Source: Nitrospina sp.
Lineage (GTDB): Bacteria; Nitrospinota; Nitrospinia; Nitrospinales; Nitrospinaceae
Direction of reading: 5' to 3'
Assembly: GCA_004357435.1 (NCBI GenBank)
Contig: SMVS01000045.1
Location: 1 to 13,601, forward strand
Length of the DNA stretch: 13,601 bases
A program made the position numbers and the translations under genes. A model generated the notes under the pieces. That model did not search any database. It was not told the origin of the DNA and worked only from the letters and a program-made list of their open reading frames with translations. Below, one piece after another: positions 7,119 to 13,153 of this stretch. Positions within the stretch are counted from its first letter, which is position 1; each line of letters opens with the position of its first letter.

Positions 7119-7706
7119 ATGGAAAGATGTTCGCAAGTTAAACGGGTCACCAATGAAACTCAAATTGAAATCAGCCTGGTACTGGACGGGTCGGGGAAGC
7201 ATGATATTCAAACCCCGATTCCCTTCATGGACCACATGCTGGCGCAATTGTCCCGCCACGGTTATTTCGATCTCAATATAAAAGCCAAAGGGGATACCCA
7301 CATTGACTTCCACCACACGGTGGAGGATTTGGGCATCACTCTGGGGCAAGCCTTCAGCGAAGCTTTGGGGGATAAAAAAGGCATCCGGCGGTTCGCGTCG
7401 GCTCGTGTGCCTCTCAATGAAGCCTTGGCCGATTGCGTGCTGGATATCAGTGGCCGGGCATTCTTTGTCTGCAATATTGATTTTCCAAAAGCCAAACTCG
7501 GCGATTTCGATGTCGAACTGGTGCCTGAATTTTTCCAGGCTTTTGCGGCAAACAGCGGGACGACCCTGCATTTTAACTCCCCCTATTGGAACAATCTGCA
7601 CCACTTGGTCGAGGCATCATTCAAAGCTTTCGCCCAGGCTTTGGATCAGGCGTGCGCCCTGGACCCGCGTTCGACCACCGTTCCTTCCACCAAAGGCACT
7701 TTGTAG
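7119..7706 (+). CDS. hisB: Imidazoleglycerol-phosphate dehydratase
   Basis: HisB dehydrates imidazole glycerol phosphate to imidazole acetol phosphate in histidine synthesis. The 195 residues match the monofunctional enzyme, without the fused phosphatase of enteric HisB. The two metal-binding repeats are visible: FMDHMLAQLSRHG (Asp38, His39, His46) with HHTVEDLG at 65-72, and HHLVEASFKAF at 161-171. The C-terminus VPSTKGTL is also typical. The ATG at 7119 gives the expected N-terminus although no clear ribosome binding site precedes it, which suggests coupling to dxs 12 bases upstream. The stop codon TAG directly abuts the hisH ATG. Confidence 0.96.
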   Translation: MERCSQVKRVTNETQIEISLVLDGSGKHDIQTPIPFMDHMLAQLSRHGYFDLNIKAKGDTHIDFHHTVEDLGITLGQAFSEALGDKKGIRRFASARVPLNEALADCVLDISGRAFFVCNIDFPKAKLGDFDVELVPEFFQAFAANSGTTLHFNSPYWNNLHHLVEASFKAFAQALDQACALDPRSTTVPSTKGTL

Positions 7707-8321
7707 ATGATCGCCGTTATCGACTACGGCATGGGAAATCTGAGGTCGGTGCAAAAAGCTTTCGAGGCCGTTGACGCCACCGCTAAAATCACCAGTGACC
7801 CCATGACCATACTGAGCGCGGATTCCGTGGTGTTGCCCGGTGTCGGCGCCTTTAAAGATTGCATGGATAATCTTACCCGCCTGAACCTGGTCGAAGCCAT
7901 CCACAAAACCATCAAGAGCGGGAAACCCTTTCTCGGTATTTGTTTGGGATTGCAACTTTTGTTCGATCAAAGCCATGAGTTCGGGGTGATCAACGGATTG
8001 GGAGTGCTTCCCGGAAAAGTCGTGCGGTTCGATGCGGGAAATGATCCCGGTATGAAAGTGCCGCACATGGGATGGAATACGGTGACTGTTAATAGTTCAT
8101 CGCCACTGTTTGATCCGGGTTCCGATCCCTCCTACTTCTATTTTGTACACTCCTACTACGTGGTTCCCCAGGATTCTGAAATCATCGCGACCACCACCCG
8201 GTACGGCGTGGAATTTGTCTCGGGAATCGAACAGGACAATATCCATGCCTTTCAATTTCATCCCGAAAAGAGCCAGAAAGCAGGTCTGGCCCTGCTCCGT
8301 AGATTTTCCCAACTCCATTAG
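7707..8321 (+). CDS. hisH: Imidazole glycerol phosphate synthase, glutamine amidotransferase subunit
   Basis: HisH hydrolyses glutamine and passes ammonia to HisF, which forms imidazole glycerol phosphate (the HisB substrate) and AICAR. The 204 residues have the class I amidotransferase triad: Cys79 in LGICLGLQLLFD, and His185 with Glu187 in FHPEKSQ. The N-terminal IDYGMGNLRSV, the LPGVGAF oxyanion-strand region and the PHMGWN motif are family hallmarks. The gene starts with zero spacing after the hisB stop, a sign of translational coupling. The usual partners hisA and hisF are not in the window, since a permease gene follows instead, so they must be elsewhere. Confidence 0.96.
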   Translation: MIAVIDYGMGNLRSVQKAFEAVDATAKITSDPMTILSADSVVLPGVGAFKDCMDNLTRLNLVEAIHKTIKSGKPFLGICLGLQLLFDQSHEFGVINGLGVLPGKVVRFDAGNDPGMKVPHMGWNTVTVNSSSPLFDPGSDPSYFYFVHSYYVVPQDSEIIATTTRYGVEFVSGIEQDNIHAFQFHPEKSQKAGLALLRRFSQLH

Positions 8322-8330
8322 ACGGGAAAC

Positions 8331-9227
8331 ATGAATCCCCCCAACTATGCCCGAGGTGTATTTTTTACCTTGATCACCACGGCTTTGTGGGGAGTTTTGC
8401 CGATTTTCATGAAAATCGCTCTCGAGGATTTTTCATCCGGTACCATCGTCTGGTTTCGTTTCACCTTCGCTTTTGTCGTTCTGTTTTCTTACCTGTCCTT
8501 GCGGCAGAGTGATCCTGGGTCGATTCTCCGCAACCCTCCCGGATTGTGCCTTCTCGGAGGGCTATGCCTGGGAGGCAATTATTTTTATTTCATCCGGGGC
8601 GTGGAGTTGAGCAGTCCTTCCAATGCCGCCGTTTTAATTCAGGTCGCTCCGGTTCTGCTGGTGATGGTCGGGATCCTGATGTTCGGCGAGAAATTTAAAA
8701 AAGCCCAGTTTACAGGTTTGTTCGTTGCCGTGGCCGGAATGGTTCTGTTTTACAAAGACCAGAGAATGAATGTGGTGGATACGGAGCTTTACACGACAGC
8801 CAATCTTTATATTTTTGTGGGTGCGGTATTGTGGGTGGGTTACATGGCATTCCAGAAAAAATTGACTCCTGCTTATAAAACCCAGCACTTGAATCTACTG
8901 GTTTACGGTACCGCCGCCGTGGCATTGCTGGGCACTGTGAACTGGGTGGAGTTTAAATCGGTTGGCATGAGTGGTTGGGGAATGCTGATTTTTCTGGGGA
9001 TCAATACCCTCGTGGCGTACGGTTCCCTGGCTGAGGCGATCAAGTGCATTCCGGTTTCGCTGATCAGCGTTATCGTCACGCTCAATCCTTTCATCACCCT
9101 CACCGCGATGTACATTCTGGCGCAAAGCGGTGCGGACTGGGTCACTCCTGAGACCATCGGCCTGTGGGGATATGTGGGGGCCTGCACGGCCATTTCCGGG
9201 GTGATTCTGGTACTCCGCAAATCTTGA
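8331..9227 (+). CDS. EamA-family (DMT superfamily) permease
   Basis: A 298-residue inner-membrane protein with about ten transmembrane helices arranged as two EamA repeats (about residues 8-141 and 158-296). Family features include ALWGVLPIFMKIAL in helix 1, RFTFAF after helix 2, MFGEKFKKAQFTGLFVAVAGM at the end of repeat 1 with conserved Glu120, and LNPFITL near 251 in repeat 2. These carriers usually export amino acids, nucleobases or other metabolites; the substrate cannot be read from the sequence. The start is nine bases after hisH, with GGGA as a weak ribosome binding site, so it is probably the last gene of the operon. A role with histidine-pathway products is only a guess. Confidence 0.9.
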   Translation: MNPPNYARGVFFTLITTALWGVLPIFMKIALEDFSSGTIVWFRFTFAFVVLFSYLSLRQSDPGSILRNPPGLCLLGGLCLGGNYFYFIRGVELSSPSNAAVLIQVAPVLLVMVGILMFGEKFKKAQFTGLFVAVAGMVLFYKDQRMNVVDTELYTTANLYIFVGAVLWVGYMAFQKKLTPAYKTQHLNLLVYGTAAVALLGTVNWVEFKSVGMSGWGMLIFLGINTLVAYGSLAEAIKCIPVSLISVIVTLNPFITLTAMYILAQSGADWVTPETIGLWGYVGACTAISGVILVLRKS

Positions 9228-9272
9228 TCGAACGGTTTTCGGAGTTTTACAGCTCTTTTTCGACCATCAAAT

Positions 9273-9731
9273 TTATTTAAAATGGGTCTTCATGGCTTTC
9301 TGAATTTCCCGGTCCGCCTCGCGTTTTTTGATGGTTTCGCGCTTGTCATGAAGCTTTTTGCCTTTCGCCAGCGAGAGTTCCAATTTGACGATGCCATTTT
9401 TGAAATAAAGCTTGAGAGGGATCAAGCTGTATCCCTTTTCCTTGCTGGCCCCGATCAGCCGCGCGATCTCCTTTTTATGCAGGAGCAATTTTCTTTTGCG
9501 CGTGGGGTTGTGGTTGAATTGGTTCGCTGGGCTGTAATGAAGAATGTGGCAGTTGTAGAGATACATTTCGCCATGTTCAAACTCGGCGAAACTGTCCACC
9601 AGATTGGCCCGGCCATCCCGCAGGGATTTCACTTCGCTTCCCCGGAGAACCAGCCCTGCTTCGAGGGTGCTCTCGATGAAGTATTGGTGGCGCGCTTTTT
9701 TATTTTGACAGATGATTTTGATGCCAGTCAT
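9273..9731 (-). CDS. smpB: SsrA-binding protein SmpB
   Basis: SmpB binds tmRNA and delivers it to stalled ribosomes for trans-translation. The 152 residues are full length: NKKARHQYFIES near the N-terminus, GSEVKSLRDGRANLVDSF from residue 31, NPTRKRKLLLHKKEI around 75-89, and the basic KGKKLHDKRETIKKREADREIQK tail that enters the ribosomal mRNA channel. The family often has Trp in the GWEVKS position; Ser here is a common variant. The gene is last in the minus-strand group, 82 bases after the SAM hydroxide adenosyltransferase gene, and converges with eamA across a 45-base gap. The tmRNA gene, sometimes adjacent to smpB, is not in this window. Confidence 0.96.
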   Translation of the reverse strand: MTGIKIICQNKKARHQYFIESTLEAGLVLRGSEVKSLRDGRANLVDSFAEFEHGEMYLYNCHILHYSPANQFNHNPTRKRKLLLHKKEIARLIGASKEKGYSLIPLKLYFKNGIVKLELSLAKGKKLHDKRETIKKREADREIQKAMKTHFK

Positions 9732-9777
9732 ACCGATCCAGTTTAAAGTTGAGAGCCCCAGCCTATTTCAGGTTCAA

Positions 9778-9797
9778 TGATTTTATCAGGAAAATCA
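9778..9797. repeat. Short perfect dyad upstream of smpB
   Basis: TGATTTT (9778-9784) and AAAATCA (9791-9797) form a perfect seven-base inverted repeat around ATCAGG, between the end of the SAM hydroxide adenosyltransferase gene and smpB. It is AT-rich and lacks a following T-run, so it is a weak terminator candidate; an operator is equally possible. Confidence 0.25.
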
Positions 9798-9813
9798 GCA
9801 CGAAGAAAAGGAG

Positions 9814-10602
9814 TCATGGATGTTTGATGACAAAGATGCGGTCGCCAAGCCCTTTATTCAGGCGCTGGGCGGCATCGTCTTCCCGGCAGAAAATTTCGAG
9901 AGCATCCCAGCTGTTGATGATTGCGCCCAACTCATCCAGTTCGATCTGGGAATAATGATCCGTCAGGCCCAAAATTCTCTTGCCGCCGATTTTGATGACG
10001 AGCTTGGGGTCTTTTCCAAAATGTTGATGCAGTAATGAGGCGGAAATATTGGTGGTCAAATTGCCAAACCGGTCTTGATAAACAATTTCCCCGGACAGTG
10101 AGTCGTCAAAAAATCGAGGCCGAGGTATGTCCAGCAGGATCGGGTCCAGAATTTTACGGCCCAGCGAAGTGAGAGGGGTTCCTCTGGCGATCCACGCCGC
10201 CACCGGCGCGAAAATATCTCTGCCGTGAAATGTGGCGGAGATGGATTTTAAAAAATATTTTTTCCGGGTCAATTCATAACATCGGGTTTTGGATTCCATG
10301 ACGGAGGTGAAAACCCCGTTGTCCGGGCCGACATAAAATTGCGATCCGGTTTTAAGGGCCAAAGGCCGGCGATTGCCGCCCACGCCGGGATCGACCACCA
10401 CCAGATGAATAGTTTTTTTTGGGAAATAAGGAGTGGCGGCGCTCACCACTTGCGCGGCTTGCACCACGTTTTGCGGTTCGATCTGGTGGGTCAGGTCCAC
10501 GAGGCTCGCGGTGGGGGCGATGCTCAACAGAACCCCCTTCATGATTCCCACGAAAGGATCCTCCGTTCCAAAATCGGTGGTCAGCGTTATGATGCGAGGC
10601 AT
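9814..10602 (-). CDS. SAM hydroxide adenosyltransferase (DUF62 family)
   Basis: Members of this family cleave S-adenosylmethionine with water or hydroxide to adenosine and methionine; relatives are the fluorinase and chlorinase. The 262 residues show ITLTTDFGTEDPFVGIMKG at the N-terminus, VVVDPGVGGNRRPLAL around 68-83, FYVGPDNGVFT at 89-99, TFHGRDIFAP at 124-133 and QDRFGNLTTNI at 176-186. The reported Asp-Arg-His triad fits Asp71, Arg78 and His126, whose spacing matches characterised archaeal members. The ATG at 10602 overlaps the end of mtaB by 16 bases, so translation is probably coupled. The physiological role of the family is uncertain; SAM turnover or removal is the usual suggestion. 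Confidence 0.92.
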   Translation of the reverse strand: MPRIITLTTDFGTEDPFVGIMKGVLLSIAPTASLVDLTHQIEPQNVVQAAQVVSAATPYFPKKTIHLVVVDPGVGGNRRPLALKTGSQFYVGPDNGVFTSVMESKTRCYELTRKKYFLKSISATFHGRDIFAPVAAWIARGTPLTSLGRKILDPILLDIPRPRFFDDSLSGEIVYQDRFGNLTTNISASLLHQHFGKDPKLVIKIGGKRILGLTDHYSQIELDELGAIINSWDALEIFCREDDAAQRLNKGLGDRIFVIKHP

Positions 10603-11912
10603 CCGGAAACCTGTTGTTCCGAAACATGTTCAATGGTGATCGGGAGAATCCGGTTCATATGAGAATCTTCCCCATCAAAAGATACAGGGATGTAATGTTG
10701 GGTGTGGCCCCGTAGCTTTCCTGTCGTTCCCTCCCGGCTCCCTTCCACCAAAACGTTTACGATTCTATTTAAAAATTTCTGCCGGAATTCGATGGATTTT
10801 TTTTGTCCCAACTCTGTCAGCCTCCGGTTTCTTTGTTTCTTGATGGCCTTAGGGATGTTCTCTTTCATTAAATACGCGTCGGTCCCTTTTCTGGGCGAGT
10901 AGGTGAAAACGTGCAGGTAAGAGAACGGCAGTTCTTCAATCAGCCGATAAGTTTTTTCAAAACTTTCTTCCGTTTCTCCGGGGAACCCGACAATGACATC
11001 CGCGCCCAGACCGAGATGAGAAATTTGATCGACAGCGCGTGCCACCACCTGCCGATACTGGGCGATATTATAATTTCTTCGCATACGCGATAAAGTGGCG
11101 TCGTCTCCACTTTGCAGAGGAATGTGCAGATGAGGGCACACCTTTTCATGATCCTCGATCAAGCGGAGGAGATCCCCGTCAATTTCCATGGGATTGATTG
11201 AACTGATGCGCACCCGGAATTCTCCCGGCAGATCGGCGATCTCCCGCACCAGCGAGGAAAACGTTTCCAGCGGGTTCAGGTCCATGCCGTAAGTTCCCAG
11301 ATTGATCCCCGTCAAGGTGATTTCCTTGTAGCCGGCGGCAACGGCTTGACGCACGTTTGTCAGAACGTTTTCTCTGGAATCGCTGATTGAGCGACCGCGG
11401 GCGTGCACCACGGTGCAAAACGAGCAAGTTTCGTTGCACCCGGTTTGAACTTTTATGAAGGCCTTGGTTTTTCCCTGAAAATTTGACAGCGGGATGGTTT
11501 TGAAATCCCATTTCTGGGTGATGTCCGTCATGTGGACCAAAGGGAGGCCGAAATCGTCTTCGGCCTGCAACGCCTCCAGTTTTTTCCGGATGACCCGACC
11601 GATTTCGAGTTTGTTGGCGTTGCCGAGAACAATGTCGAGGCCGGGAATTTGAGCGGCTTCCTCTGGGCTGGTTTGAGCGTAACACCCCGTGAATACCACC
11701 AGTGCATCCTCGTTTAGCGCCAGGGATTTCTTGACGGCCAGGCGCGAATTGGCATCGCTTTTGGCGGTGACGGTGCAGGTGTTGATGACGAAGATGTCTG
11801 CCGGTTCGTGCGGCCCGACCACAGAAAATCCCTCATCCTCCAGAACCGCCTGCATTTCGGCAGTATCGTTCTGGTTGGTGCGGCATCCCAATGTGGTGAA
11901 GGCGACTCTCAT
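10587..11912 (-). CDS. mtaB: tRNA (N6-L-threonylcarbamoyladenosine(37)-C2)-methylthiotransferase
   Basis: MtaB is a radical-SAM enzyme that adds a methylthio group to t6A37 of ANN-decoding tRNAs. From the ATG at 11912 it has 441 residues. The N-terminal domain has the three Cys of the auxiliary iron-sulfur cluster (Cys10 in TLGCRTNQND, Cys46 in NTCTVTAKSDANSR, Cys77 in TGCYAQ). The radical-SAM cluster is Cys159, Cys163 and Cys166 in VQTGCNETCSFC. A TRAM RNA-binding domain occupies roughly the last 65 residues. NTCTVT..SDxxSR points to MtaB rather than MiaB or RimO. The frame stays open far upstream, but there it runs antisense to fis; the family N-terminus MRVAFTTLGC and a promoter at 11981-11952 support 11912. 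In-frame ATGs at 11942 and near 12092 remain possible. Confidence 0.92.
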   Translation of the reverse strand: MRVAFTTLGCRTNQNDTAEMQAVLEDEGFSVVGPHEPADIFVINTCTVTAKSDANSRLAVKKSLALNEDALVVFTGCYAQTSPEEAAQIPGLDIVLGNANKLEIGRVIRKKLEALQAEDDFGLPLVHMTDITQKWDFKTIPLSNFQGKTKAFIKVQTGCNETCSFCTVVHARGRSISDSRENVLTNVRQAVAAGYKEITLTGINLGTYGMDLNPLETFSSLVREIADLPGEFRVRISSINPMEIDGDLLRLIEDHEKVCPHLHIPLQSGDDATLSRMRRNYNIAQYRQVVARAVDQISHLGLGADVIVGFPGETEESFEKTYRLIEELPFSYLHVFTYSPRKGTDAYLMKENIPKAIKKQRNRRLTELGQKKSIEFRQKFLNRIVNVLVEGSREGTTGKLRGHTQHYIPVSFDGEDSHMNRILPITIEHVSEQQVSGCLAS

Positions 11913-11951
11913 TTCGGCTCGACGGTCCCGGTGGATTTCCATTAATTTCTC

Positions 11952-11981
11952 ATCATAGGGCAGGGCGGGGCAATGAATCAA
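11952..11981 (-). promoter_or_regulatory. Sigma-70-like promoter of mtaB
   Basis: On the minus strand, TTGATT (11981-11976) and TATGAT (11957-11952) are 18 bases apart. The predicted start near 11945 gives a leader of about 33 bases to the ATG at 11912, so this transcript would exclude any longer N-terminus for MtaB. Confidence 0.5.
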
Positions 11982-12022
11982 TATGTTTTTCCCCGGGTGG
12001 CGGATCAATTTCAGCGGAGGGG

Positions 12023-12051
12023 TTGACCGTTGCCAAGGGGTCTGGTAGCAT
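12023..12051 (+). promoter_or_regulatory. Extended -10 promoter of the fis-glmU operon
   Basis: TTGACC (12023-12028) and TAGCAT (12046-12051) are 17 bases apart, with TG at 12043-12044 forming an extended -10. The predicted start near 12058 gives a leader of about 60 bases before fis. It is divergent from the mtaB promoter, so this 205-base gap is a two-way control region. Confidence 0.5.
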
Positions 12052-12103
12052 GTGCCATCTTCTTTACGATCCTTATAAATATCCATAAACATTCTCTGCT
12101 CCT

Positions 12104-12111
12104 CACCTCCT
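12104..12111 (+). other. Anti-Shine-Dalgarno octamer just upstream of fis
   Basis: CACCTCCT, the core of the 16S rRNA 3' end, lies six bases before the fis ATG where a ribosome binding site should be. Read on the minus strand it is AGGAGGTG, followed by GAGGAG and an ATG near 12092 in the mtaB frame. Its role is unknown. Confidence 0.4.
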
Positions 12112-12117
12112 ATTCTT

Positions 12118-12384
12118 ATGGAACGTGTCAGTAAAGACGTCCGGACTTTTCTGCAAAAGTGGCTGGATAAGTCCGTCAAAAAATATGTGGGCAAGATGGA
12201 TGGCCATGAAAACGGCCATCTGTATGACCTGATCATCGGGGGAGTGGAAAAGCCTTTGATCCAAATTGTGTTGGAGGAAACGCACGGCAACCAGACTCAG
12301 GCCGCGAACATTCTGGGGATCAATCGCAACACCTTGCGGAAAAAAATCCAGGATCTCAATATTCAATGCCAGAAAAAGATTTAG
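12118..12384 (+). CDS. fis: Fis family nucleoid-associated DNA-binding protein
   Basis: An 88-residue protein that aligns along nearly all its length with E. coli Fis (98 residues), not merely with the Fis-like tail of NtrC regulators. The N-terminal part LQKWLDKSVKKYVGKMDG and LYDLIIGGVEKPLIQIVLE correspond to the Fis dimer helices. The C-terminal HTH, GNQTQAANILGINRNTLRKK at 57-76, is nearly that of Fis. Fis bends DNA and modulates transcription of rRNA and many growth-linked genes. The ATG is forced: an in-frame TAA lies at 12076-12078 with no other usual start codon between. No Shine-Dalgarno precedes it; instead an anti-SD-like octamer is there. The last 19 bases overlap the downstream glmU-like gene, implying cotranscription. 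It may act locally or globally. Confidence 0.88.
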   Translation: MERVSKDVRTFLQKWLDKSVKKYVGKMDGHENGHLYDLIIGGVEKPLIQIVLEETHGNQTQAANILGINRNTLRKKIQDLNIQCQKKI

Positions 12385-13109
12385 CGGTCGTGGTGCTGGC
12401 GGCGGGACAAGGCCGCCGGATGAAATCCGACCTCCCGAAAGTGCTTCATCTTTTATCTTCCCGTCCCCTATTGGCTTATGTCCTGAGTGCGGTGAGCGCT
12501 CTCGATCCCCAGCGGCTGGTCGTGGTGGTCGGTCATCAGGCGTCCGCCGTTAAAAACGCCTTTCCCGATCCCTCTATAAACTTTGTCGAACAAACACAGC
12601 AATTGGGAACCGGTCACGCCGCTCAGCAGGCGGAGGCGGGCCTTCAGGATTTTGCGGGTGATGTGTTGATTGTTTGTGGCGACATGCCTTTAATGAAATC
12701 ATCCACGCTGAAGAATTTGATCCGGCATCATCGAAAAACTGGGGCCGATGCCACTCTATTGAGCCTTAAAACCAAGGAAACCAAGGATTTTGGGCGAGTG
12801 GTGCGGAACCCTCAGGGCGGCGTCGCGCGCATCGTTGAGCACAGTGATGCCAATGCCGAGGAAAAAACTATTGACGAATACAACTCTGGAGTTTATTGTT
12901 TTTCTAAGAGTATTCTTTTCAAAGCATTAGGGGCGACCGACAACCGGAATTCGCAGAACGAATATTACCTGACCGACACCATAGATTATCTGACCCGGAA
13001 TGGTTATAACGTCCAATGTGTTCAAACCGGGGAGGCCTCGGAAATTTTTGGCATCAATTTTCTGGATGACTTGAAAATTGCCGAGACCCTTTTGCAACAA
13101 ACCACCTGA
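12366..13109 (+). CDS. GlmU-type UDP-N-acetylglucosamine pyrophosphorylase domain, stand-alone
   Basis: This 247-residue protein corresponds to the N-terminal uridylyltransferase domain of GlmU, which makes UDP-GlcNAc from UTP and GlcNAc-1-phosphate for peptidoglycan and LPS. LAAGQGRRMKSDLPKVLH carries Arg18 and Lys25 at the E. coli positions. Gln76 and Gly81-Thr82 lie in FVEQTQQLGTGHA. Asp106 (CGDMPL), Asn173 (EYNSGVY), QNEYYLTDTIDYL and Asn231 (FGIN) follow. All expected catalytic residues are therefore present. Normal GlmU has about 456 residues with a left-handed beta-helix acetyltransferase half; here the frame ends at the domain boundary, so GlcN-1-phosphate acetylation must come from elsewhere. 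It overlaps fis by 19 bases and precedes a second nucleotidyltransferase gene by 44. Another N-acetylhexosamine substrate is possible. Confidence 0.88.
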   Translation: MPEKDLAVVVLAAGQGRRMKSDLPKVLHLLSSRPLLAYVLSAVSALDPQRLVVVVGHQASAVKNAFPDPSINFVEQTQQLGTGHAAQQAEAGLQDFAGDVLIVCGDMPLMKSSTLKNLIRHHRKTGADATLLSLKTKETKDFGRVVRNPQGGVARIVEHSDANAEEKTIDEYNSGVYCFSKSILFKALGATDNRNSQNEYYLTDTIDYLTRNGYNVQCVQTGEASEIFGINFLDDLKIAETLLQQTT

Positions 13110-13153
13110 CAACTCCGACCCGGTCCTCCGCATCTTATTCAGGGTAACTTTAA

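Noticed and set aside
9228..9272. Possible terminator between the convergent eamA and smpB genes
   Set aside because: There is a run of five T's, but the only adjacent stems are three to five bases with poor loops, too weak to call.
11943..12290. N-terminal extension of MtaB to a 567-residue protein
   Set aside because: The upper part runs antisense to fis and has no MtaB homology. The family N-terminus begins at MRVAFTTLGC and a promoter lies within the extension. A start near 12092 is kept only as an open question.
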